Assembly: GCA_016756855.1 (NCBI GenBank)
Contig: JAESPD010000014.1
Location: 1-64,000 of the forward strand
Length of the DNA stretch: 64,000 nucleotides
From: a gamma proteobacterium endosymbiont of Lamellibrachia anaximandri
GTDB taxonomy: Bacteria > Pseudomonadota > Gammaproteobacteria > Chromatiales > Chromatiaceae
Reading direction: 5' to 3'
Under the pieces are notes generated by a model that saw only the letters and a program-made list of their open reading frames with translations, made no database searches and had not been told where the DNA came from. Position numbers and translations under genes: made by a program. Shown here piece by piece: positions 55,834-64,000 of this stretch (within the stretch, counting starts at the first letter, position 1; each line of letters starts with the position of its first letter).

Positions 55834-56074
55834 GTTAGGGAATTCTCCGCTGAACACCATGATCCTATCCACCCATTTGCGCGGATTATTGAAAAGTTAC
55901 TTAATAATAACGTAACAAATTGAATTATTAGAAAAATATTGAATTTTTTGAGTGGTTTTGTTGGGCAGAAACTTTTCTCATGTGGGTAGTGTTTCTCTTG
56001 AACAATTTGATCGAAGTGAGGTTGGCAATGCTGCTTTGGTAGAACAATTCATTCAGGATGCCCCAGAAAACAAA

Positions 56075-56088
56075 TTGACGTGAATCAA
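56075..56088 (+). promoter_or_regulatory. Candidate FNR/Anr/Dnr box
   Basis: TTGAC-GTGA-ATCAA, one mismatch to TTGAT-N4-ATCAA. Confidence 0.5.
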
Positions 56089-56141
56089 TAAGTTTTTTCT
56101 AACCCCACGTAACTACAGGTATTTATTTTTTGTCGGCTGAT

Positions 56142-56157
56142 TGGCCTGAAAAATGCA
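56142..56157 (+). promoter_or_regulatory. Candidate sigma-54 promoter for the Idr-like operon
   Basis: TGGCCTG-AAAA-ATGCA; correct GG/GC spacing; shares TGGCCTG with the promoter at 49350. Confidence 0.55.
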
Positions 56158-56178
56158 GTGAATGAGATTGAATTGGAC

Positions 56179-56232
56179 TATCGGTATTCATATTGGTTCC
56201 GTTGTCCCGATTCTCAAGTTGGAATACCGATA
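56179..56232 (+). promoter_or_regulatory. Leader inverted repeat upstream of the Idr-like operon
   Basis: TATCGGTATTC (56179-56189) and GAATACCGATA (56222-56232): perfect 11-bp arms. Confidence 0.6.
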
Positions 56233-56260
56233 AATGAAGAACTGACCTGGAGGAAATCCA

Positions 56261-57367
56261 ATGGGTGTACGAGTCAAAACCGGACATACTCTTCTGGCGG
56301 CAACGCTGGGGCTGGGTATGGCTTTCGGTGCGCAAGCCGGCAAGTATCCCGACATCACGTCTTTGCCTGATCTGAAGATCAATGTGGCCAAGGCGGAGTT
56401 GGGAAAACGACTTTTTTTCGATCGTCGTATCTCGGGCGATGCGGGCATAGCCTGCTCAGATTGCCACAAACCTGAAAACGGCTATGCGCATCCCGATGCG
56501 CTGTCCCCGGGTTATCCCGGCAACGGGCATTTTCGCAACAGCCCCAGCGTGGTAAACGCTGCGCACAAAAAAGTCTGGATGCATGACGGTCGTCTGGGCA
56601 CCAACCTTAATGACGTAACCCGTGAAATGCTCACGGAAGATTACATCATGAACATGGACATGCGGGTCATGCAGGAGCGTGCGAAACAGGATCCAAAATA
56701 TGTTCAGATGTTCAAGGATGCCGGATTTGGCGAACCATCCAACGGTTCGATACGTAAGGCTATCCCGGAATACCTGAAGACCCTGACCTCCGAGAATGCC
56801 CCCATCGATACCGGCAAGATGTCTGCCTCCGCCAAGCGTGGTCAGAAGCTCTTCAAAGGTAAGGCCGGATGCATCCAGTGCCACAACGGCCCGCTTGCCA
56901 CTGATGGCAAGGCATACAATACCGGCGTACCGGAGAACTTCGATATTTTCCTTGATCCCATGAACCATCACGCCTTCATCGCCTTTGCAATGTTTCAGGG
57001 TATCGAAGACTACATGAACCTGAAGCGCGACCCTGGTTATTACAATATAACCATGGATGCGGCTGATACGGGCAAGTTCGTGACCCCGAGCCTGCGTGAA
57101 CTGAAGTACAGCGCACCCTACATGCACAACGGCATGATCAAGAGTCTTTACGACGTGGTTGGCTTCTACAACAGGGGTGGTGGTAAGGACAGCCGTAAGG
57201 ACTCCCGTCTCAAACCTTTGAAGTTGGGCAAACAGGATATCAAAGACCTGGTTGCCTTCCTCGAGTCGATGTCGGGTGATCCTCTGACCAGCGGTAAGCA
57301 CGTCTGGAAAGATCCCTATCCTGCTGAGTATCCGGTTATCGAAAACTGGACTCAGGTCAAGAACTAA
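56261..57367 (+). CDS. idrP2: Di-haem cytochrome c peroxidase (IdrP-like)
   Basis: MauG/CCP-family protein with signal peptide; CSDCH and CIQCH haem motifs; P1/P2 designation is arbitrary. Confidence 0.75.
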   Translation: MGVRVKTGHTLLAATLGLGMAFGAQAGKYPDITSLPDLKINVAKAELGKRLFFDRRISGDAGIACSDCHKPENGYAHPDALSPGYPGNGHFRNSPSVVNAAHKKVWMHDGRLGTNLNDVTREMLTEDYIMNMDMRVMQERAKQDPKYVQMFKDAGFGEPSNGSIRKAIPEYLKTLTSENAPIDTGKMSASAKRGQKLFKGKAGCIQCHNGPLATDGKAYNTGVPENFDIFLDPMNHHAFIAFAMFQGIEDYMNLKRDPGYYNITMDAADTGKFVTPSLRELKYSAPYMHNGMIKSLYDVVGFYNRGGGKDSRKDSRLKPLKLGKQDIKDLVAFLESMSGDPLTSGKHVWKDPYPAEYPVIENWTQVKN

Positions 57368-57384
57368 ACGTCGAGGAGACAGCG

Positions 57385-58623
57385 ATGAGTAATGTAATAC
57401 AGACTCCGACCCTGTTGGCCGCTGCCATCACGACGGCACTGCTGGCAGGTTGTGCTGGCCAGGCGACTTCGGAATCCACTGCTGCACCTGCAGCGGAAAA
57501 ATCGATGGCTGCAGCACCTATGGCGATGGCCGGTCCTGCGCCTCTGGCGCCTCTTGGAGAACCGCCAATTCCGCCGGATAATCTGCAGAGTGCTGCAAAA
57601 ATCGAACTGGGAAAGATCCTCTTTTTTGATCCCCGTTTGGGCGGTGATGCTTCCACCGGTTGCTCCACCTGCCATGAGCCGGATCAGGGCTGGGCTTGGG
57701 CCGAGGACTTCTCCCGTGGTTATCCCGGTACCGTCCACTGGCGTAACAGTCAGACCATTATCAACAGTGCCTATTTCCCCCGCCAGTTCTGGGCAGGTTC
57801 CGCCTCCTCGAACGAGTCACAGGCAAGGGGTGCCGCGAGAGGTGGTGTGGCCGGTAACGGCGAGGCCGATATCATGGAGGCGCGGCTCAGGGTGATTCCT
57901 GAATATGTAGAGCGTTTCCGTGAAGCATTCGGTACCGAATGGCCAATCGTTCGGGATGCATGGCGTGCAATCGCCTCGTTTGAACGTACCCTGGTACAGC
58001 GTGATACACCCCTGGACAAGTATCTCCTGGGTGATAAGAGCGCGCTGGACGCGGATCAGCTCAAGGGTAAGGAACTCTTCGAAGGCAAGGCGGGTTGCAT
58101 CCAGTGCCACAACGGCGCTATCACCTCTGACCAGGACTTCCATAACATTGGTATCCCACCGAACAAGCGTTGGGAAGAGGATGGATTGGCACAGATCACC
58201 TTCCGTTTCGAGCAGTATGCGAAGGGGCAGACCCAAGAGGGTTACCGTAAGGCCAAATCCGATTGGGGCTTCTACTACCGTTCCAAGAATGCATGGGACA
58301 AGGGTAAGTTTCGTACCGCCCCGCTGCGTTACCTGAAATACACCGCACCCTATATGCACAACGGTGTCTTCTACACCCTGGAAGAGGTGGTTGATTTCTA
58401 CGACCGTGGTGGTTTCGACGAAGATGGCCGAACCACAATGTTCACAGAGAACAAGAGTTCGCTTATCAAGCCTCTTGGTTTGACCGACGACGAGAAGGAC
58501 GCCTTGGTAGCGTTCCTCGAATCCATGTCCGGCGAAGAGATGCTGATGGATAAACCTGAGATGCCTGAATACGCACCGCTGTTTACCCTGGCAGAGCTTG
58601 AAGCGGCACAGGAGGCAAAATAA
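57385..58623 (+). CDS. idrP1: Di-haem cytochrome c peroxidase, lipoprotein-like (IdrP-like)
   Basis: Lipobox-like LLAGC; CSTCH and CIQCH haem motifs; P1/P2 designation is arbitrary. Confidence 0.75.
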   Translation: MSNVIQTPTLLAAAITTALLAGCAGQATSESTAAPAAEKSMAAAPMAMAGPAPLAPLGEPPIPPDNLQSAAKIELGKILFFDPRLGGDASTGCSTCHEPDQGWAWAEDFSRGYPGTVHWRNSQTIINSAYFPRQFWAGSASSNESQARGAARGGVAGNGEADIMEARLRVIPEYVERFREAFGTEWPIVRDAWRAIASFERTLVQRDTPLDKYLLGDKSALDADQLKGKELFEGKAGCIQCHNGAITSDQDFHNIGIPPNKRWEEDGLAQITFRFEQYAKGQTQEGYRKAKSDWGFYYRSKNAWDKGKFRTAPLRYLKYTAPYMHNGVFYTLEEVVDFYDRGGFDEDGRTTMFTENKSSLIKPLGLTDDEKDALVAFLESMSGEEMLMDKPEMPEYAPLFTLAELEAAQEAK

Positions 58624-59192
58624 TGTCTGATATCAAGAAAAAAGACGAGACTGCAGCAGATCACGGTAAGTGCATGCTCAATCGTCGTCAGTTCCTGATG
58701 TACAGTGGATCCGCGGCTGCCGCGGCCAGCACTGTTTCGATCAGTCTGTTCCCAGGCCAGGCCGCTGCAAAGGCCCGCGTCGTGGGTTATCCCCGTAAGA
58801 AGATTGGCCAGCTCAGCGCCCTTAAGGACAATCAGCCGGTGAACTTCACTTATCCTGATGACGGTGCTATCAACATGCTGGTCAAGATGGGCGGTGTGAA
58901 GGCCGGAGGCGGTGTTGGTGATCAGCGTGACGTGGTGGCCTTCAGCTACCTCTGCACCCACCAGGGCGGCAACATGATCGGCAAGTACCAGGCGGTGGGC
59001 AACCATCGTGTACTGGGCCAGTGCCCGCTGCATCTCTCGACCTATGATCTGACGCGTCACGGCATCATCGTTTCCGGACAGGCATACCAGAGCGTGCCTC
59101 AGGTCCTGCTGGAAGTTGATGGCGACGATATCTATGCCGTGGGCATGATGGGCCTGATCTTTGGCCGTAACGAAAACTTGCTGGAATCCTGA
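58623..59192 (+). CDS. idrB: Tat-targeted Rieske small subunit of AioB/IdrB type
   Basis: Tat motif NRRQFLM; Rieske ligands CTHQGG...CPLHLSTYD; start codon overlaps the upstream stop. Confidence 0.8.
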   Translation: MSDIKKKDETAADHGKCMLNRRQFLMYSGSAAAAASTVSISLFPGQAAAKARVVGYPRKKIGQLSALKDNQPVNFTYPDDGAINMLVKMGGVKAGGGVGDQRDVVAFSYLCTHQGGNMIGKYQAVGNHRVLGQCPLHLSTYDLTRHGIIVSGQAYQSVPQVLLEVDGDDIYAVGMMGLIFGRNENLLES

Positions 59193-59207
59193 GGAGGAGA
59201 ATAGACA

Positions 59208-61910
59208 ATGGCAACTAAATATTACCTCCCTGAGGACCATGCACCGCTACCACCGAAAAATGCGGACGTGAAGACCACCTGCTGCGACTACTGCATCGTC
59301 GCTTGCGGATACAAGGTCTATCGTTGGCCGGTAGGTACCCCGGACGGCGGTCCGAAGGCATCTGAGAATGCCTTCAATACCGACTTTCCGTCCGGTCCGC
59401 TACAGGCTTGGGTGGCACCCACTCAGCACAACGTGGTGATGCACGACGGGCGTCCTCACAACGTGGTTATCATCCCGGATAAGGATGCCAAGGTCGTCAA
59501 TATCGGCGGTGACTCCTCCATCCGTGGTGGCTGTATTGCGCAGAAGTGCTACAACCCCAACAAACCGACCAACGACCGTCTGACCTCGCCCCTGGTGCGG
59601 ATCAACGGTACCCTGCAGCCGGTGAGCTGGGACTTCGCCCTCGATATCGCGGCCAATGTGGGTAACCATGTTCTCAAAGAGCATGGCGCCAACGCATACA
59701 GTGTGAAGACTTTCTCTTATCAGTTCTTCGAGAACACCTATGCGGTGAAGAAGTTTGCCCGCCGTTCCATCAAGACAGCGGCTTTCACCTTCCACGACAC
59801 ACCTTCCGATGTGACCTCCACTCCCGGTTTCCGGGACGCGGGTTTCGACAACTTCGGTCCGGCCTATAAGGACTGGGGAGATGCAGAGGTTCTGGTGATC
59901 TGCGGTACCGACCCGTATGAAACCAAGACCATGATCTTCACCCAGTTCATCAAGCCCGCTATCGACCGCGGTCAAAAGACGATCTGGTTGAACGTGCGCG
60001 AGACCGCTGGTCTGGCTTATGCCAAGAGCAAGGGTGACGATCAAACTATCCATCTGCAGATCAATCCCGGCACCGATACCCCGGTACTCGGCGCCATCTC
60101 CCGTATCATTCTGGAGAATGGTTGGGAAGATAAGGACTGGATCAAGCACTGGGTCAACGACAAGTGGGGTTCCAGCTCCGGTTTTGGCCAGGGTACCCGT
60201 AATACACCATGGCAGTGGCGTACCACTTGGGGCAAGTTCCAGACGAATGGTGTTTACGGCAAAAAGGGCTACAAGGCCTGGGTTATGTCCCGCAAGGAGC
60301 ATGAGCCCGAGGTGGCAGCCAAGATCGCCGGCGTCGACGTAAACGACCTCTATAAGGCCGCCAAGTGGCTGACTGGTGGTGGTGGTGATCGTCCCAAGGC
60401 ATCATTCGGTATCGAGAAGGGCTTCTACTGGTCGAACAATACCGGTAACACCAACGCCATATCCTCTCTGGCAACTATTTGCGGTGCAGGTGGTCGTCCA
60501 GGTCAGATGGTTGGCCGCTTCGGTGGTCATCAGCGTGGTGGCGCGGGCGGTGGTAGCTATCCCCGTAACCGCTCACCTGAGAAGGTGCCGGGTCGTCGTC
60601 GTCGTTCCCTGGATACGGATCGTTGGCTCTATTCAGGCCACACTCGCATGGCGCATGTCATCGGTACTACCTGGATCCAGGCGATGGCCGGTGCAAACGG
60701 CCTGCACAACAAGTTTGAGGAGTTGACGACCAATAATCCAAACCAGGTTACCTCCTGGGATAAGGATGAGATCATCAAGACCCTCAAGGCGCGTGCCGAT
60801 TCCGGTGGTACCGTGGTGATCAATCAGGATATCTACCTGCGTGATCCTATCGGTGCGCGTTTTGCAGATATCGTCTTCCCTGCCTCCACTTGGGGTGAAG
60901 AGGATTTTGCCCGCGCCAACGGTGAGCGTCGCATCCGCCTCTATCAGAAGTTCTACGATGCGCCCGGTGACGCCAAGCCTGACTGGTGGATCATCTCCCG
61001 GCTGGCCCAGAAGATGGGCTTCAAAGGTTATGATTGGAATGATTCCAACCAGGTTTGCGAAGAGTCTTCACGCTCCAGCCGTGGTAACCGCAAGGCCTAC
61101 CATATGATAAAGATCGCTGCCCACAAAGAGGGCAAGACCTTGCATCAGAAGTTGGCTGAACTCGGTACCGAGGGTATCCAGGGTCCGACCTTCTACAACT
61201 ACGACACTGGCGAGCTGCTCGGTACGGAGCGTCTGCATAATACCCAGTGCACGCAGGAGAAGCTGGTGAAGGAAGGCCGCACCAAGGGTGCCAACATGAT
61301 CAACAAGAAGGGAACGCATTTCAATTCCCAGACCGGTCGTGTGAACATCCAGAAGCACCCCTGGAGCCTCTATGCCGACTACTGGGAGTGGATGAGCCCG
61401 AAAGACGATGAGTTGTGGCACACCAACGGCCGCATCAACGAGATCTGGCAGTCTGGTTTCGATGATATCGAGCGTCGTGCCTACATCACTCAGCGTTGGC
61501 CTGAGAACTTCACTGAGATACATCCGGATGATGCCGCTTCCCGCGGTATCGAGTCGGGTGACCGGGTGATGCTCTTCTCCAACCGGGTGCCGGTGCACAA
61601 GAACACCATCAAGGGTGTTCACGGCAAAGACTTCCAGTTCTCCGAGCTGATGAAGAACGGCCATATCGCACTGGAGAAGGGTGCTACCACCGCTATCGCC
61701 ATCGTAACCCCAGCGGTGAAGAAGGGTACGCTGTACTCCTACTTCATCACAGAGAAGCAGGCATCCAATGCACTGCAGGGCCGCGTGGTGGATAACATCA
61801 GTGGTAACTACAACTACAAGCTCGGTGTGTGCAAGATCCAGAATCTTGGGCCGTCCGAGTATAAGAAGGAGTTCCGCAGCATGTCTTTCGCACCGAGAAA
61901 CATTGTCTGA
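59208..61910 (+). CDS. idrA: Molybdopterin oxidoreductase large subunit of AioA/IdrA family (iodate reductase-like)
   Basis: CDYCIVACGYKVYRWPV (CxxCxxxC), RLTSPLVRINGTLQPVSWDFALD, GRFGGHQRGG, no own signal peptide; partnered with Rieske and two di-haem peroxidases. Confidence 0.78.
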   Translation: MATKYYLPEDHAPLPPKNADVKTTCCDYCIVACGYKVYRWPVGTPDGGPKASENAFNTDFPSGPLQAWVAPTQHNVVMHDGRPHNVVIIPDKDAKVVNIGGDSSIRGGCIAQKCYNPNKPTNDRLTSPLVRINGTLQPVSWDFALDIAANVGNHVLKEHGANAYSVKTFSYQFFENTYAVKKFARRSIKTAAFTFHDTPSDVTSTPGFRDAGFDNFGPAYKDWGDAEVLVICGTDPYETKTMIFTQFIKPAIDRGQKTIWLNVRETAGLAYAKSKGDDQTIHLQINPGTDTPVLGAISRIILENGWEDKDWIKHWVNDKWGSSSGFGQGTRNTPWQWRTTWGKFQTNGVYGKKGYKAWVMSRKEHEPEVAAKIAGVDVNDLYKAAKWLTGGGGDRPKASFGIEKGFYWSNNTGNTNAISSLATICGAGGRPGQMVGRFGGHQRGGAGGGSYPRNRSPEKVPGRRRRSLDTDRWLYSGHTRMAHVIGTTWIQAMAGANGLHNKFEELTTNNPNQVTSWDKDEIIKTLKARADSGGTVVINQDIYLRDPIGARFADIVFPASTWGEEDFARANGERRIRLYQKFYDAPGDAKPDWWIISRLAQKMGFKGYDWNDSNQVCEESSRSSRGNRKAYHMIKIAAHKEGKTLHQKLAELGTEGIQGPTFYNYDTGELLGTERLHNTQCTQEKLVKEGRTKGANMINKKGTHFNSQTGRVNIQKHPWSLYADYWEWMSPKDDELWHTNGRINEIWQSGFDDIERRAYITQRWPENFTEIHPDDAASRGIESGDRVMLFSNRVPVHKNTIKGVHGKDFQFSELMKNGHIALEKGATTAIAIVTPAVKKGTLYSYFITEKQASNALQGRVVDNISGNYNYKLGVCKIQNLGPSEYKKEFRSMSFAPRNIV

Positions 61911-61938
61911 TAACTCAGTAACACTCTAGTAGTAGATT

Positions 61939-61968
61939 AAAGCGGGGCTTCGGCCCCGCTTTTTTTTG
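61939..61968 (+). terminator. Rho-independent terminator of the Idr-like operon
   Basis: aagcggggcttcggccccgctttttttt. Confidence 0.9.
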
Positions 61969-62020
61969 CCAGTTCATCACAGCCAACGAGCGATCAATTA
62001 TCGAACAGTGGATGGATGCA

Positions 62021-62098
62021 GTAGGCCGGCTCAAGCGCAGCGGAGCCGGCAATTGTCAATATGGGAGCGCCCGATCCGTTATGCTTGATCGGGCCTGC
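62021..62098. repeat. REP-like element family A, copy 5
   Basis: gtaggccggctcaagcgcagcggagccggc ... ccgatccgttatgcttgatcgggcctgc. Confidence 0.8.
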
Positions 62099-62158
62099 AG
62101 TCAGGACAGTTGATGTTGAGAGGGTGGCCCAAACCGAGCAAATAAAAAATATGATAGA

Positions 62159-64000
62159 TCAGAGTTTGAACTCATTCAATGGCCTGGGTTCGCCAACTCC
62201 ATAGCCTTGAGCATAATCCACATTGAGCACACGTAGCTGAAGCAGCGTGGCCTCATCTTCAGCCCATTCGGCGATTGTTTTCAGCCCGAGGATATGTCCG
62301 ATCTGATTAATCGACTCCACCATGGCGTAGTCAACCGGATCCTTGGCCATATTGCGCACGAAACTGCCGTCAATTTTCAGATAATCGACGGGCAGATCCT
62401 TGAGATAGGTGTAGGAAGAGAGGCCTGTGCCGAAGTCATCCAGCGCAAAAGAGCAGCCCTGCGATTTCATGCGCTCGATCAGATGTTGTGCCCGATCCAG
62501 GTTTGCCACGGCTGCGGTTTCAGTGATCTCGAAACAGATGGCATGGTGAGGGATGTCCCAATCCTTGAAGAGTCGCTCCAGATAGTTGAGGAATCCTTCG
62601 TCTGTCAATGAAGTGCCGGAAAGATTGATGGCGAATAGAAAGTGCCCTTTCTCAGGGTGCTGTTTTGACCAGTGCCTGAGATTTTCACCCTGAGTCGAGA
62701 AGAGTTCATTGATGATCCAGCGATCGATGGCAGGCATCAGAATGTATCTTTCGGCAGCAGGAATAAAGTTATCGGGGATGATCAGCTCTCCCGCCTCACC
62801 AAACATACGGACCAATACCTCGTAGTGCCGCTTTCCGTTGTCGCCAACCGAAACGATAGGCTGCACATAGAGATGGAAACGCCCCTCATTCAACGCCTGG
62901 TTGATGTCAGCAACCAGATGCATGTCACCATGATGACGAATCAGTTCCGCATCGCCACTGTGATAGATATGCAGACGATTACGCCCTTGTTCTTTCGCCA
63001 TGTGGCAGGCAACATCCGCCGTGCTCAAGATACTCGATGTGCTCTCTTCCATTGGGCTGAACCCGGAAAGCCCGATACTGACAGCGACATCGAAAGAACG
63101 ATCCTCCCAGGTAAAAAGGAAATGGCGGATGGTCTGTAACAGATTGCTGCAGATTGTCTCGGCACGCTCCATACTGCAGTTGGAGAGCAGGACACCAAAT
63201 TCATCGCCGCCGACACGCCCAATCAACTCGAATTCCTTCAACTGTGATTTGATGATAATGGCTAGTTGTTGCAGCAACTCATCACCGGCTTTGTGGCCGC
63301 AGGTGTCGTTGATCAGCTTGAATTGATCGACATCCATGAAGCAGAGTACGTGATGCTCCTTTGGTGCTTTCTTCACGGAAATGAGCACGGCCAGCCGTCG
63401 TTCGAATTCGGCGCGATTGAGTAGGCCGGTGAGTACATCATGTTGTGCCAGATAGGTCAGCCTTTCGTGGGCTTGTTGTGATTCAGAAATATCTTGTATC
63501 AGTGTGACGTAGTGAGTCTGATCATCAAGCTCAAGGCGGCTGATCGAAAGCCTTACCGGCAGGCTGCTGCCATCCTTGCGTACGCCTACGAGTTCGTGGG
63601 CATTGCTGTTTGGAGAGAGTCCCAGGGAATCAAGAATGTTTGTGCTGGGAGTGCGTATTTGTTTTTGTGAAAACAGCTGACCGATATTAATGCCGACGAT
63701 ATCCTCTTCGAGATAGCCGAACATCATCTCAGCCGCAGGGTTGAAGAGTTGCACGATACCGACAGTATCGAACATGATAATGCCTTCGACAGAAGTCTCG
63801 ATGATGCCATGCAACTTCTGTTCATTATCCCTCAGGGCGCGCAGAGACTTCTCACGTTCTGTTACGTCGGTGATTATCAGGTAGAGCAGGGTGTTGCCGT
63901 TTGTGCCGGTGGGACTGACCTGGATCTCAACATCATGCAGGGTGCCCGAGGCGCTGGTGTGAAGTTCCTGATAGCTGGAGATGTTGCCCTGACTTATGGC
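62159..64000 (-). CDS. PAS-GGDEF-EAL protein, 5' end beyond the right edge
   Basis: GRVGGDEFGVLL, DDFGTGLSSYTYLKDLPVDYLKIDGSF, PAS upstream; frame stays open through base 64000, so the track start at 63814 (TTG) is not the true start. Confidence 0.92.
   Translation of the reverse strand, partial: AISQGNISSYQELHTSASGTLHDVEIQVSPTGTNGNTLLYLIITDVTEREKSLRALRDNEQKLHGIIETSVEGIIMFDTVGIVQLFNPAAEMMFGYLEEDIVGINIGQLFSQKQIRTPSTNILDSLGLSPNSNAHELVGVRKDGSSLPVRLSISRLELDDQTHYVTLIQDISESQQAHERLTYLAQHDVLTGLLNRAEFERRLAVLISVKKAPKEHHVLCFMDVDQFKLINDTCGHKAGDELLQQLAIIIKSQLKEFELIGRVGGDEFGVLLSNCSMERAETICSNLLQTIRHFLFTWEDRSFDVAVSIGLSGFSPMEESTSSILSTADVACHMAKEQGRNRLHIYHSGDAELIRHHGDMHLVADINQALNEGRFHLYVQPIVSVGDNGKRHYEVLVRMFGEAGELIIPDNFIPAAERYILMPAIDRWIINELFSTQGENLRHWSKQHPEKGHFLFAINLSGTSLTDEGFLNYLERLFKDWDIPHHAICFEITETAAVANLDRAQHLIERMKSQGCSFALDDFGTGLSSYTYLKDLPVDYLKIDGSFVRNMAKDPVDYAMVESINQIGHILGLKTIAEWAEDEATLLQLRVLNVDYAQGYGVGEPRPLNEFKL

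Noticed and set aside
56023-56039. TGGCAATGCTGCTTTGG as a sigma-54 promoter
   Set aside because: The -12 GC is not at the required spacing from the -24 GG; the site at 56142 fits better.
56261-61910. Plain arsenite oxidase (AioBA) operon
   Set aside because: The AioA/AioB family is right, but two linked di-haem peroxidases and absence of arsenic genes (aioXSR, arsenic efflux) in the window favour an IdrABP1P2-like assignment. A tree is still needed.

Overview
This 64 kb window is a gammaproteobacterial chromosome segment. Gene content is reminiscent of chemolithotrophic or sulfur-oxidising lineages, but that assignment is inference. Most of 1.7-41 kb is ordinary core genome: acs/symporter/DUF294 operon, parC, nhaD, tig-clpP-clpX-lon-hupB-ppiD, hfq-hflX-hflK-hflC, hisZ, purA, pabB, and three tRNAs. 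The accessory content is at the two ends. (1) The left edge cuts through an integron: an IntI-type integrase with an extra N-terminal domain, a candidate attI, and a divergent partial first-cassette ORF. (2) From about 35 to 62 kb there is a dense redox island: an NtrC-type two-component pair; a HemY-like oxidase; a radical SAM protein carrying about 4 PCP_red-like repeats; a double-USP protein carrying about 5 of the same repeats; a secreted cupredoxin-like protein; a HEAT-repeat protein; a divergent CydA-like (bd-like) membrane protein with two tiny TM peptides, a di-haem and a tri-haem/EB_dh-like cytochrome c; SCO1; and a P-P-B-A operon of two di-haem peroxidases, a Tat-targeted Rieske protein and an AioA/IdrA-family molybdoenzyme. 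The last operon closely resembles the dissimilatory iodate reductase (IdrABP1P2) gene set. Three sigma-54-like promoters, an FNR/Anr-like box and a leader hairpin suggest these transcription units form one regulon. Three interspersed repeat families are also present: REP-like, MITE-like imperfect palindromes, and heptameric repeats, one of which is inserted in frame in a coding sequence. All calls were made by reading the sequence and translations; no database searches were run.
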